Below, piece after piece: positions 36,063 through 44,446 of a stretch of 64,000 nucleotides of DNA (its first letter is position 1; every line of letters begins with the position of its first letter). The DNA is taken from the NCBI GenBank assembly GCA_963760965.1, contig CAVXEW010000006.1:62001-126000 (forward strand). Direction: 5' to 3'. This DNA comes from Pararhizobium_B sp963760965 (GTDB lineage Bacteria; Pseudomonadota; Alphaproteobacteria; Rhizobiales; Rhizobiaceae). The translations under genes were made by a program, and so were the position numbers. The notes beneath the pieces were generated by a model. That model saw only the letters and a program-made list of their open reading frames with translations. It did no database searches and was not told where the DNA came from.

Positions 36063-36412
36063 TCGGCGTATTGCGTTGCTCCGCTCGGCGACGAGCCTGG
36101 ATGCGGTCCATCTTCCGGTGCAGCCGGGATGCGCGTCGCAGCTGTCGACGTCAACCTCTGCTGCAGTCCATACCGAAGCGGGCATTCGCGTCATCGGCCA
36201 TTCGCCAGGGCAGATCAAGCACCAAAATGGATAATTTGAGGCAAACGAAGATGGTTAACCGGCCGGCTGTCGTGCCCGCGGCTGCGGTGCGGTTCGTCCT
36301 CCGGCCTGTGCGCCGCCGGGCGGCGCGCCCAGATCGGGACTTGCCAACCGGGCCGAAAACTCCATGATCGCGGGCACCGGCCGGCTGCCGCACAGAAATC
36401 CACGGAGTTGTC
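36063..36412. other. divergent intergenic region lptF/pepA
   Basis: Holds the promoters of lptF (leftward) and pepA (rightward). On the minus strand TTAACC and AATTAT lie 16 bases apart around 36230-36257 and could serve lptF. For pepA, TTGCCA near 36340 has no convincing -10. There is a GC-rich hairpin at about 36308-36330. GGAG stands about ten bases before the pepA ATG. I see no coding sequence. Confidence 0.4.
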
Positions 36413-37906
36413 ATGAAGCGTTCAATCGAAGTCACCTTCGCCAGTTCGTCGGAGCCGAAGGGCGGCCTGGCGATCGTCGCCGCCGCGGAAGGCGGCTCGG
36501 TCGCGAAAGGCGCCGCCGGCGTCGATCCGAAGGACGTCATCGGCCGGGCCTCCGAGGTGACCGGCTTCTCCGGCAAGGCGAAATCGACGAACGAGATTCT
36601 CGCGCCCGAAGCCGCGGCCGTGGAGCGCATCGTCGTCCTCGGCCTTGGCGACCCGGCAGCGCTGAAGCCGCACGACTGGCTTGTCGCCGGCGGGCTCGCC
36701 GCCGCGCAGCTGAAGAAGTCGTCATCGGTCGCGGTCTTCCTCGACGTCCCCGGCGCTCACGTCGGGCCGCACGAGGCGGCCGACTTCGCCTCCGGTCTCC
36801 TTCTCGGGACCTACAGCTTCGACGCCTACAAGACGAAGAAGCCGGAAGACGATGCCGGCGAGCCCCCGAAGAAGACGAAGGTCACCATCGTCGTCGACAA
36901 TCCGTCCGGCGCGAAGAAGGCGTTCGCCCGGGCCCGCGGGGTGGTCGACGGCGTGGTTCTCGCGCGCGACCTCGTCAACGAACCCGCGAACGCCCTCGGT
37001 CCGGAGGAGTTCGCCGAGAAGGCCAGGGGCCTGGAGAAGCTCGGCGTCGAGGTCGAGGTCCTCGGCGAGAAGGACATGCGCAAGCTCGGCATGGGTGCGC
37101 TCCTCGGCGTCGCGCAGGGTTCCGGCCGCCCGCCGCGGATGGCGATCATGCAGTGGAACGGCGGCAAGGCCAAGGAGAAGCCCGTCGCCTTCGTCGGCAA
37201 GGGGGTCGTCTTCGATACCGGCGGCATTTCCATCAAGCCCGCCGGCGGCATGGAGGACATGAAGGGCGACATGGGAGGCGCGGCCGCCGTGACCGGCCTG
37301 ATGCACGCCCTCGCGGCCCGCAAGGCGAAGGTCAATGCGGTCGGCATCATCGGCCTCGTCGAGAACATGCCCGACGGAAATGCCCAGCGGCCGGGCGACA
37401 TCGTCACCTCGATGTCGGGCCAGACCATCGAGGTGATCAACACCGACGCGGAAGGCCGGCTCGTGCTTGCCGACGCGCTCTGGTATTGCCAGCAGCGCTT
37501 CAAGCCGCAGTTCATGATCAACCTCGCGACCCTCACCGGCGCCGTCATCGTCGCGCTCGGCCACCACCACGCGGGGTTGTTCTCCAATGACGACGAACTC
37601 GCGGCCCGGCTGCTTGAGGCAGGGTGCAACACCCAGGAGAAGCTCTGGCGGCTGCCCCTCGGCCCCGAATACGACAAGCTGATCGACTCCCGCTTCGCCG
37701 ACGTGAAGAACACCGGAGGAAGGGCCGCGGGTTCGATCACCGCCGCCCAGTTTCTCCAGCGTTTCGTCAACGCGACGCCGTGGGCGCATCTCGACGTCGC
37801 CGGTACGGCCATGGGATCCACGCAGACCGAGATCAACCGTTCCTGGGCGTCGGGCTTCGGCGTGCGCCTGCTCGACGATCTCGTGAAGGCGCACTACGAA
37901 AGCTGA
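36413..37906 (+). CDS. pepA: leucyl aminopeptidase (M17)
   Basis: Cytosolic metallo-exopeptidase that removes N-terminal residues from peptides; PepA proteins of enterobacteria also bind DNA. It has 497 residues: an N-terminal macro-like domain and the catalytic domain. The metal-binding and catalytic segments are intact (VGKGVVFDTGGISIKP near 260-275; DMKGDMGGAAA; the M17 signature NTDAEGRL at 343-350). holC starts 7 bases after its stop, the pairing found in most proteobacteria. Confidence 0.96.
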   Translation: MKRSIEVTFASSSEPKGGLAIVAAAEGGSVAKGAAGVDPKDVIGRASEVTGFSGKAKSTNEILAPEAAAVERIVVLGLGDPAALKPHDWLVAGGLAAAQLKKSSSVAVFLDVPGAHVGPHEAADFASGLLLGTYSFDAYKTKKPEDDAGEPPKKTKVTIVVDNPSGAKKAFARARGVVDGVVLARDLVNEPANALGPEEFAEKARGLEKLGVEVEVLGEKDMRKLGMGALLGVAQGSGRPPRMAIMQWNGGKAKEKPVAFVGKGVVFDTGGISIKPAGGMEDMKGDMGGAAAVTGLMHALAARKAKVNAVGIIGLVENMPDGNAQRPGDIVTSMSGQTIEVINTDAEGRLVLADALWYCQQRFKPQFMINLATLTGAVIVALGHHHAGLFSNDDELAARLLEAGCNTQEKLWRLPLGPEYDKLIDSRFADVKNTGGRAAGSITAAQFLQRFVNATPWAHLDVAGTAMGSTQTEINRSWASGFGVRLLDDLVKAHYES

Positions 37907-37913
37907 GCGGCGC

Positions 37914-38363
37914 GTGACCGACGTCTTCTTCTACCACCTGACGGAGTCGCGTCTCGAGGACGCGCTTCCGCCGCTTCTTGAGAAGAGCATCGAGCGGGGA
38001 TGGCGCGTTGTCGTCCAGACGGGCAGCGAGGAGCGGCGCGACGCGCTCGACGCGCATCTGTGGACATATCGCGACGCCAGCTTTCTTCCCCACGGCGTAG
38101 ACAATGCCCGCCATGCCGATCGCCAGCCCGTCGTCCTGTCGGTGACGGCGGGAAATCCGAACGGGGCGACGGTGCGGTTCATGGTCGACGGGGCTTCTCC
38201 CGAGGACATCTCCGGCTACGAGCGGCTGGTCTTCATGTTCGACGGTCACGACCTGCAGCAGCTCGAGGACGCGCGCGGCCATTGGAAGCGGCTGAAGCAG
38301 GAAGGCCACGCCCTGACCTACTGGCAGCAGACCGACGACCGGAGATGGGAGCGCAAGGCCTGA
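37914..38363 (+). CDS. holC: DNA polymerase III chi subunit
   Basis: The chi subunit of the clamp loader, which contacts single-stranded DNA-binding protein. The 149-residue sequence keeps the family opening VFFYHLTESRLEDALPPLLEKS, the central SFLPHGVDNARHADRQPV and the DGHDLQQLEDARGHWK end. The start is GTG at 37914. Its place right after pepA supports the call, since HolC sequences diverge quickly. It converges on the TonB-like gene across 15 bases. Confidence 0.92.
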   Translation: MTDVFFYHLTESRLEDALPPLLEKSIERGWRVVVQTGSEERRDALDAHLWTYRDASFLPHGVDNARHADRQPVVLSVTAGNPNGATVRFMVDGASPEDISGYERLVFMFDGHDLQQLEDARGHWKRLKQEGHALTYWQQTDDRRWERKA

Positions 38364-38378
38364 GGCCGGGACGCGGAC

Positions 38379-39446
38379 CTATTTCCCGAAGGCCAGCGTA
38401 ACGGTGAAGGGCCATTCCTTGCGCCCGGCCGCCGAAGGTATCGGAGGGAAGGGAGAGGCACGCCTGACTGCCTCCATCGCGGCCTTGTCGAGCACATCGA
38501 AGCCGGAACTCGCGACGATCGAGATCGACGAGGGGCGGCCGGAACCGTCCACCGCAAAACTCACCGTCGCTTCCCCGGTGAGCCGAGCGGCCTTCGCCCC
38601 CGACGGATAGCGAAGGGCCCCGTTGAGCTTGCGCGCGATACGGCCGGGATAGTTCGACACGGCCGCGTCGCCGGAGCCCTTGTCTGCCGTGCCGGCCGTC
38701 GTCGAGGCCTTGTCTCCCTGAGCGCTGCCGGTCAGCGCACCCCGCCATCCGCCGGGCGATCCGCTGGCGGGCAACAGGAAGGGCTGGCGGAAGGTCAGGG
38801 CACGGGACTTGTCCTGCGGCTTTGCGGGCGTGCGCTGCCGCTGCGCCGTTTCGCGCTGCCGTGGCGGCTTCGGCGGCGTGCGCCGTGCGTCTGCCGGCTG
38901 CGCTGCCGGAGTGGTTCGCCCGCCGTCGGTGCGGGTCGCGTCGGCCGGTTTCGCCGCAGCCGCAGCGGCGACCACGGGAAGCGCGGCGCGCGGCTTCGGC
39001 GCGGTCGCGGGCCTCCTGTCCGGCGCCTGTGCGGCGAACCGGTGCGATGGGGCGGACGGCGCCTTCGCCGCAGGGGAGGGTGGCGGCGGCGTCAGGACGA
39101 CCGAGATCGCCCGCTGCTGCGGAGCCGCCTTCCGGTCGCTTCCGGCTTTCTCCTGGCTCGCATCGCCGATCGATGCGGCGCCCGTGTCGCGGATGCCGGA
39201 AAGCAGCACCGACGCGGCGTGTCGGCCGGGACCGAGGATAAAGAACGCCGCGATTGCGAGATGGAGGGCGGCTGAGGCGAGGATGGTGAGCGCCGGACGG
39301 AAGAGTCCGCGGGCGGTGCCTGCCGGCATGTCCGGCGCAGACGGAGCCTCGACCGCGGGAACCGCCGCGCGCGCGGGTCCTGCGTCTTCCCCCGGTCCCC
39401 CGATCCCGGGGGATTGCCTGCCGCTTTCTTCCCGAATGAGCGTCAT
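38379..39446 (-). CDS. TonB family energy transducer
   Basis: A 355-residue inner-membrane protein with one membrane helix at about residues 53-71. A long Pro/Ala/Arg/Lys-rich periplasm-spanning region follows (90-255), and a TonB C-terminal domain at about 270-355 (YPGRIARKLNGALRYPSGAK; GEATVSFAVDGSGRPSSISIVASSG). TonB proteins carry proton-motive energy from ExbB-ExbD to outer-membrane receptors. Neither exbB/exbD nor a TonB-dependent receptor is in the window, so its partners are unknown. The ATG at 39446 is preferred over an in-frame start 39 codons upstream that overlaps the neighbouring gene. Confidence 0.85.
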   Translation of the reverse strand: MTLIREESGRQSPGIGGPGEDAGPARAAVPAVEAPSAPDMPAGTARGLFRPALTILASAALHLAIAAFFILGPGRHAASVLLSGIRDTGAASIGDASQEKAGSDRKAAPQQRAISVVLTPPPPSPAAKAPSAPSHRFAAQAPDRRPATAPKPRAALPVVAAAAAAKPADATRTDGGRTTPAAQPADARRTPPKPPRQRETAQRQRTPAKPQDKSRALTFRQPFLLPASGSPGGWRGALTGSAQGDKASTTAGTADKGSGDAAVSNYPGRIARKLNGALRYPSGAKAARLTGEATVSFAVDGSGRPSSISIVASSGFDVLDKAAMEAVRRASPFPPIPSAAGRKEWPFTVTLAFGK

Positions 39447-39517
39447 CCCAAATCCGAACGCGATGAAGCTAGGGTCGGAAAGCCGCGGAATTTTGATCGA
39501 CCGCGGCCAGGTTGCAT

Positions 39518-41404
39518 TCAGCCGACCATCGCATCGTCGTATTCTGCCGAAAGCGAGAGCCACTCGTCCTCGGCCTCGGCCAGCCTGGCCTGCGCATCCG
39601 AGCGCTTCTTTGCGATTTCGGCCGCCTTGCCGGGCGCCCGCTCGTAGAGCGAGGGGTCCGCGAGTTCGGCGTCCAGCGCCTGAATCGATTTCTCAAGACG
39701 CGCCGTCAGCGACTCGATTTCGCTGATCTTCTTCTTCAGCGGCGCCATCGCGGCGCGGCGCCCGGCGGCGGCCTTTCGCTGGTCGGCCTTGGACTTCGGT
39801 TCCTCCTCGGCGGCGGCCCCGGCCTTCTGCGCCGGCTTCCCTCCGGAAACGATCAGGCTCCGGTAGTCTTCGAGATCGCCGTCGTAGCTGCGCACGGTCC
39901 CGTCCCGCACGAGCCAGAGGCGGTCCACCGTCGCTTCAAGGAGGTGCCGGTCGTGCGATATGAGGATGACGGCGCCCTCGAACTCGTTCAGCGCGCGCAC
40001 CAGCGCCTGCCGGCTGTCGATGTCGAGGTGGTTCGTCGGCTCGTCGAGGATCAGCAGGTTCGGGGCGTCGAAGGTCGCGAGCCCCATCAAGAGCCGCGCC
40101 TTCTCGCCGCCCGAGAGGTCGCGCGCGGCCGTGTCCATCTTTTCCGTGGCAAGCCCCATCTGCGCCACCCGTCCGCGGACCTTCGCCTCCGGCGCATCGG
40201 GCATCAGCTTGCGCACATGCGCCACCGCGCTGTCTCCAGGCACGAGGTCGTCGAGCTGGTGCTGGGCGAAGAAGCCGATCTTCAGGTTCGGCGCGACCTG
40301 CATCCGGCCGCCTTCGGGGGCGAGCCGGCCGGAGATCAGCTTGGCGAAGGTCGACTTGCCGTTGCCGTTCGCGCCGAGCAGGGCGATCCGGTCGTCGTTG
40401 TCGAGCCGGAGATCGAGGCCGGCGAGGACCGGCTTGCCGGCCTCGTAGCCGACGGAGGCGCCCTCGAGCGCGATGATGGGCGATGCGACCTGCTTCTCCG
40501 GCGTCGGGAAGCCGAAGCCCTGCACATGGTCCTCGATCACCGCGTCGACCGATCCCATCCGCTCCAGCGCCTTCAGGCGGGACTGCGCCTGGCGGGCCTT
40601 CGACGCCTTGTAGCGGAAGCGCTCGACGAAGGCCTCCATGTGCCTGCGCTTCGCCTCCGTCTTCGCGCGCATCTTCGTCTGCAACTCGTCGGCCTCCGCC
40701 TTCTGGCGCTCGAACTGGTCGAAGGAGCCGCGGTAGAAAGTCAGCTTCTTCCGGTCGAGATGGACGATCGCGTTCACCGCGTTGTTCAGGAGGTCGCGGT
40801 CGTGGCTGATGACCACGACCGTGTGGGGATAGCGCCGGACGTAGTCCTCCAGCCAGAGGGTGCCTTCGAGATCGAGATAGTTCGTCGGCTCGTCGAGGAG
40901 CAGCAGGTCCGGCTCGGCGAAGAGCACGGCTGCGAGTGCCACGCGCATGCGCCATCCGCCGGAGAAGCTCGAAGCCGGGCGCTGTTGCGCGGCCTGGTCG
41001 AATCCGAGGCCGGCAAGGATGCCGGCCGCCCGCGCCTCGGCGGAATGGGCGTCGATGTCGACGAGGCGCGTCTGGATTTCGGCGATGCGATGGCCGTCCG
41101 TCGCGGTCTCGGCTTCGGCAAGCAGGGCGGCGCGCTCGCGGTCCGCCGCCAGCACGATGTCGATCAGGGGCTCCGCCGTGCCCGGCGCCTCCTGCGCCAC
41201 CTGCCCGATCCGGCAGTTCTTGGGCAGCGAAACCGATCCCGTCTCGGGCGCGAGTTCGCCGGTCACGATCCTGAACAGGGTTGACTTTCCCGCGCCGTTG
41301 CGTCCGACTAACCCGGCCTTGGTGCCAGCGGGTAGCGTCACCGAGGCGTTCTCGATCAGGAGCCGCCCGGCGATGCGGGCCGAAAGGTTCGAAATCGTCA
41401 GCAT
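39518..41404 (-). CDS. ABC-F family ATPase
   Basis: A cytosolic, ribosome-associated type of ABC protein with two nucleotide-binding domains in one chain and no membrane part; 628 residues. First domain: Walker A GRNGAGKST near residue 36, signature FSGGWRMRVALA, Walker B LLLLDEPTNYLD. The arm/linker follows, then the second domain: GANGNGKST, LSGGEKARLLMG, LLILDEPTNHLD. A coiled-coil C-terminal tail lies at about 560-628. ABC-F proteins relieve stalled translation. The sequence is closest in layout to the YheS/Uup group, and I see nothing pointing to antibiotic resistance. Confidence 0.9.
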   Translation of the reverse strand: MLTISNLSARIAGRLLIENASVTLPAGTKAGLVGRNGAGKSTLFRIVTGELAPETGSVSLPKNCRIGQVAQEAPGTAEPLIDIVLAADRERAALLAEAETATDGHRIAEIQTRLVDIDAHSAEARAAGILAGLGFDQAAQQRPASSFSGGWRMRVALAAVLFAEPDLLLLDEPTNYLDLEGTLWLEDYVRRYPHTVVVISHDRDLLNNAVNAIVHLDRKKLTFYRGSFDQFERQKAEADELQTKMRAKTEAKRRHMEAFVERFRYKASKARQAQSRLKALERMGSVDAVIEDHVQGFGFPTPEKQVASPIIALEGASVGYEAGKPVLAGLDLRLDNDDRIALLGANGNGKSTFAKLISGRLAPEGGRMQVAPNLKIGFFAQHQLDDLVPGDSAVAHVRKLMPDAPEAKVRGRVAQMGLATEKMDTAARDLSGGEKARLLMGLATFDAPNLLILDEPTNHLDIDSRQALVRALNEFEGAVILISHDRHLLEATVDRLWLVRDGTVRSYDGDLEDYRSLIVSGGKPAQKAGAAAEEEPKSKADQRKAAAGRRAAMAPLKKKISEIESLTARLEKSIQALDAELADPSLYERAPGKAAEIAKKRSDAQARLAEAEDEWLSLSAEYDDAMVG

Positions 41405-41563
41405 GTGGGCTTATTGAAGCAGGGAGGGTGCCAAGGCAAGAGCGGAATACCCGATTTTCAGCCGATCAGGACGACTGGCGACAGTCCGCTCCAGGTCAAT
41501 TTTCAGGCCGTCGCAGATTTCCGGACCAGGATGCACCGGAGCTGCAGGCAAAGGAGATAAAGC

Positions 41564-41863
41564 ATGACCGCGAAAGCACTTTACGTTCGCCTCGAAGCCA
41601 GGCCCGGCAAGGAGGCCGAAGTCGAGAGCTTCCTCAAGGGCGGGGCCGCCCTCGTTGGCGACGAGCCGAAGACGGTGGCATGGTTCGCCATCCGCATGGG
41701 TCCGTCGACCTTCGGCATCTTCGACGCGTTCGACGACGACGAGGGCAGGGACGCCCATCTCTCCGGCGAGGTGGCGAAGGCTCTCATGGCCAAGGCCGAC
41801 GAACTCCTGTCCGAGGCGCCCTCGATCCAGAAGATCGACGTCATCGCCGACAAGCTTCCCTGA
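41564..41863 (+). CDS. antibiotic biosynthesis monooxygenase (ABM) domain protein
   Basis: A 99-residue single-domain protein of the dimeric alpha/beta-barrel superfamily, with the ABM core ALYVRLEARPGKEAEVESFL and WFAIRMGPSTFGIFDAF. Family members include quinol monooxygenases (YgiN) and haem-degrading enzymes. The key residues are not conserved enough to choose, so the activity is unknown. AAGGAG precedes the ATG at good distance. Monocistronic, divergent from the ABC-F gene and convergent with the DinB-family gene. Confidence 0.82.
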   Translation: MTAKALYVRLEARPGKEAEVESFLKGGAALVGDEPKTVAWFAIRMGPSTFGIFDAFDDDEGRDAHLSGEVAKALMAKADELLSEAPSIQKIDVIADKLP

Positions 41864-41893
41864 GGAGGGGCCGCCCTCGCGGCGGCTCGGTGT

Positions 41894-42406
41894 TCAGGCG
41901 AACCTGCGCCCCGCCGGCTCCCGGTGGAAATAGGCGAGATCGAGCGGGGGCGGTTCCTTGCCGAGCACGGAGAGCATGCAATGCGCCTGGCCCCGATGGT
42001 GGGTCTGGTGGTTGAAGAAGTGCGCCAGCGCCGGCGCCAGGCGCTGGCTGATCGTCCGCACGTCGACGAGCGAGACGTAGGTGAAGCGGCCGTCCAGGGC
42101 GTTCTCCTCGAGACTGTCGACATAGGCGAGGATGCGCTCGTCCTCGACCTTGCGCGCGACCTGCAGCGCGCCGAAGGCCTCGTGGACGATTGCGTCGAGC
42201 GTGGCCGGGTGGTCGCCTTCTCCCGTGAAGCGTTTCATCCAGACGCGATCGGCGACGAGGACGTGGTTGAGCGTACCCTGCATCGACTTGAAGAAGGCGC
42301 CGACGTCGCGGCGGAATTCCTCCGGCGTGAGTTCGCCCGCGCAATCGTAGAGCCGGGCGTTCGCCCAGGCATTGTAGGCGGCAAACGCGCGGAAATGCGT
42401 CTTCAT
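41894..42406 (-). CDS. DinB family metal-binding protein
   Basis: A 170-residue four-helix protein of the DinB/YfiT family, which are mostly thiol- or metal-dependent transferases of unclear substrate. The three metal-ligand histidines are visible: His in LNHVLVADRVWM, and two in FFNHQTHHRGQ. The ATG at 42406 (MKTHFRAFAAYNAWAN) is chosen; the frame is open 25 codons further but runs through a palindrome. Despite the name there is no link to polymerase DinB. A 12-bp-arm palindrome lies about 60-85 bases upstream and may control it. Confidence 0.85.
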   Translation of the reverse strand: MKTHFRAFAAYNAWANARLYDCAGELTPEEFRRDVGAFFKSMQGTLNHVLVADRVWMKRFTGEGDHPATLDAIVHEAFGALQVARKVEDERILAYVDSLEENALDGRFTYVSLVDVRTISQRLAPALAHFFNHQTHHRGQAHCMLSVLGKEPPPLDLAYFHREPAGRRFA

Positions 42407-42462
42407 GGTGTTTCCCCTCGCAGGAACGCCGAACCGGCGGCGGCGGACGCCCGGCGGTGCGA

Positions 42463-42490
42463 TCCTGGCAGATGGTATCATCTGTCAGGA
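42463..42490. promoter_or_regulatory. palindrome 1 in dinB-ndk intergenic region
   Basis: Arms TCCTGGCAGATG (42463-42474) and CATCTGTCAGGA (42479-42490) around GTAT, with one G/T mismatch. It lies in the leader or promoter of the DinB-family gene. The shared CAGATG/CATCTG core and CCTG/CAGG ends link it to the larger palindrome 30 bases away, which suggests a pair of sites for one regulator. Confidence 0.55.
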
Positions 42491-42521
42491 AAAATCGCCC
42501 CACCGGATCCATGGCTTGTGG

Positions 42522-42560
42522 CCTGACCCGACCAGATGGATGCCATCTGTTCGGGTCAGG
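42522..42560. promoter_or_regulatory. palindrome 2 in dinB-ndk intergenic region
   Basis: A 39-base dyad: outer arms CCTGACCCGA (42522-42531) and TCGGGTCAGG (42551-42560), inner arms CAGATGG (42533-42539) and CCATCTG (42543-42549), three-base loop, one mismatched pair. It has no T-run on either strand, so it is not a standard terminator. It stands 70 bases upstream of the ndk -35 box. Confidence 0.6.
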
Positions 42561-42629
42561 GCAGTAGCACGGGCGGGCAAGCCGTGTCACCCGAGCGAGG
42601 CCTTGTCGGCCCCGGCCGGGCGCACGGTC

Positions 42630-42658
42630 TTGTCTAGGAAGGCCTGTCCGGCTATTTA
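42630..42658 (+). promoter_or_regulatory. ndk promoter
   Basis: TTGTCT (42630-42635) and TATTTA (42653-42658) are separated by 17 bases, 52 bases before the ndk ATG. An AGGATGAG ribosome binding site follows. The best sigma-70-like pair in this 304-base gap, which otherwise holds only the two palindromes. Confidence 0.6.
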
Positions 42659-42710
42659 GCCCGCACCTCTCACCGGCCCGACGGGGCCGACCAGCAAGCA
42701 AGGATGAGAC

Positions 42711-43133
42711 ATGGCGATCGAACGCACCTTTTCGATGATCAAGCCCGACGCGACCAAGCGCAACCTGACCGGCGCCATTACGACGATGTTCGAGGATGCC
42801 GGCCTCAAGGTGGTCGCCTCCAAGCGCGTGTGGATGAGCCTGCGCGAGGCGGAAGGCTTCTACGCCGTCCACAGGGAGCGTCCGTTCTTCGGCGAACTGA
42901 CCGAGTTCATGTCCTCCGGGCCGACGGTCGTGCAGGTGCTGGAAGGCGAGAACGCCATCGCCAGGAACCGCGAGATCATGGGCGCCACCAACCCCGCCGA
43001 CGCAGCCGAAGGCACGATCCGCAAGCTCTACGCGCTGTCGATCGGCGAGAACTCGGTACACGGCTCGGATGCGCCGGAGACCGCCAGGGAGGAAATAGCC
43101 TACTGGTTCTCGGGGACCGAGATCGTCGGCTGA
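42711..43133 (+). CDS. ndk: nucleoside diphosphate kinase
   Basis: Balances nucleoside triphosphate pools by phosphate transfer from ATP through a phosphohistidine. His117 in ENSVHGSDAPETA is the phosphorylated residue. MIKPDATKR (8-16) and the GATNPADAAEGTIRKLYA region are typical. It has 140 residues, normal for a bacterial tetramer or hexamer. Monocistronic: it has its own promoter and a strong terminator. Confidence 0.98.
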   Translation: MAIERTFSMIKPDATKRNLTGAITTMFEDAGLKVVASKRVWMSLREAEGFYAVHRERPFFGELTEFMSSGPTVVQVLEGENAIARNREIMGATNPADAAEGTIRKLYALSIGENSVHGSDAPETAREEIAYWFSGTEIVG

Positions 43134-43162
43134 CGCGCCGCACGCAAAGAAGCGTTTTCGGA

Positions 43163-43186
43163 AGCCGGGCGCCAGCCCGGCTTTTT
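43163..43186 (+). terminator. Rho-independent terminator of ndk
   Basis: AGCCGGGC (43163-43170) pairs with GCCCGGCT (43175-43182) around GCCA, followed by five T (43182-43186). The T-run meets the stop codon of the convergent membrane-protein gene. Confidence 0.9.
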
Positions 43187-44304
43187 CATTTCGGGGATCG
43201 CGGAGCCGCTGGCGCCTCCAGGCCGCCGCTGCGCCGCGCGAGGAAGCGGGCGAGGGTCGGGCCGACGATCAGGACCATGACGAAGCGGACGGTCTGGAGT
43301 GTCATCACGAAGGGCAGGTCGACGTGGCTCGAGGCGCTGATGATGGCGATCGAGTCCATCCCGCCCGGGCTCGTCGCCAGGTAGGCGCTGAGCGGATCGA
43401 TGCCGACCGCGCGGTTGAGAACGAAGGCGAGGCCGCCGCAGAAGGCAAGCAGGACGAGGATCGACCCGACGATGCGCGGCAGCGCGCGCGCTGCGTGGGT
43501 GAGGACTTCGCGGGTGAAGCTCAGGCCGACCCGCCAGCCGATCAGGGCGTAGGAGGGCGCGAGCAGCCAGACCGGCAGCGCGAACGATGCCAGGCCGAGC
43601 ACGTGCAGCGTCGCCCCGGCAGCCAGCGGCACGAGCAGCGCACCGGCGGGAATGCGCGACACCGCCCCGAGCGTGGAGCCGGCGACGACGAGCAGGATCG
43701 TTTCGCCCAGGCCGGGCAAGTCGACCGGCGCGAAGAGATCCGGCGACGGCGCATGGCCGCCGGACGCCTCGACCCAGATGCGTGATATGACGGATGCGGC
43801 GACGGCGACCATGACGACCCGCGCATACTGCATGAACGCCACGAGGCGGGCGTCCGCCCCGAAGGCCTCGGCCATCAGCATCATGGCCGTCGCCCCGCCG
43901 GGCGAGGCGCCCCAGACGGCGGTCGATCCCGGCAGTACCTGCCAGCGGCTCATCAGCCAGCCGAGCGTGCTGCTCGCCAGGATCACCGCGCCGACGAGCC
44001 CGACGAAGAGCGGCCAGTCCTCGAGGAACGTCCGTATGATCCCGGGGGTGATGGAATTCGCTATCAGGCAGCCGACCACCGCCTGGCCCAGCATGTAGGG
44101 CTCCTTCGGAATTCGGATCGTTGCGCCGTTCGTGCCCGCGACGATGCCGACGACCATCGGTCCGAGCAGGAACCCGGCGGGTATCCCGACCAACTCGAGG
44201 ACGGCGGCGAGCGCCGCTGACGACACGAGCAGTGCCGCCCACTGGACGGGTTTCGGCCAGCCATCGAGCGGCGCGGCCGGCTTGCTGTCCGTGTCCTGGG
44301 TCAA
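43186..44304 (-). CDS. AbrB family membrane protein
   Basis: A 372-residue inner-membrane protein with about ten hydrophobic helices arranged as two AbrB-duplication modules (about residues 25-180 and 195-355). Each has the ASPGGxxAM-type motif: ASPGGATAMML in the first and TSPGGMDSIAI in the second. Such proteins are often mislabelled ammonia monooxygenase or transcriptional regulator AbrB; E. coli AbrB regulates aidB, but a transport role is as likely. Its stop codon sits in the ndk terminator. The 142 bases between it and moaE hold nothing I recognise. Confidence 0.82.
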   Translation of the reverse strand: MTQDTDSKPAAPLDGWPKPVQWAALLVSSAALAAVLELVGIPAGFLLGPMVVGIVAGTNGATIRIPKEPYMLGQAVVGCLIANSITPGIIRTFLEDWPLFVGLVGAVILASSTLGWLMSRWQVLPGSTAVWGASPGGATAMMLMAEAFGADARLVAFMQYARVVMVAVAASVISRIWVEASGGHAPSPDLFAPVDLPGLGETILLVVAGSTLGAVSRIPAGALLVPLAAGATLHVLGLASFALPVWLLAPSYALIGWRVGLSFTREVLTHAARALPRIVGSILVLLAFCGGLAFVLNRAVGIDPLSAYLATSPGGMDSIAIISASSHVDLPFVMTLQTVRFVMVLIVGPTLARFLARRSGGLEAPAAPRSPK

Positions 44305-44446
44305 AAGGGTGCCTTCGTCGGAAACCGCTGGCGCGACAGGGGCCGCGGCAGGGGAACCCTGCGCGGGGAGGGGTGGCGGTGTGGAGCGTCGACTGTCCTG
44401 CTCGCGGGGCAGGTAGACCAGCCGTGGCGGAAGTCCAGGCGGCGCG

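Noticed and set aside
36248..36257. CtrA half-site-like TTAACCAT (minus strand) upstream of lptF
   Set aside because: A single 8-base half-site is expected by chance; no second half at the proper spacing (TTAA-N7-TTAA) is present.
41894..42406. DNA-damage role suggested by the name DinB
   Set aside because: The protein is a metal-binding four-helix family member unrelated to DNA polymerase IV; I saw no LexA box upstream.
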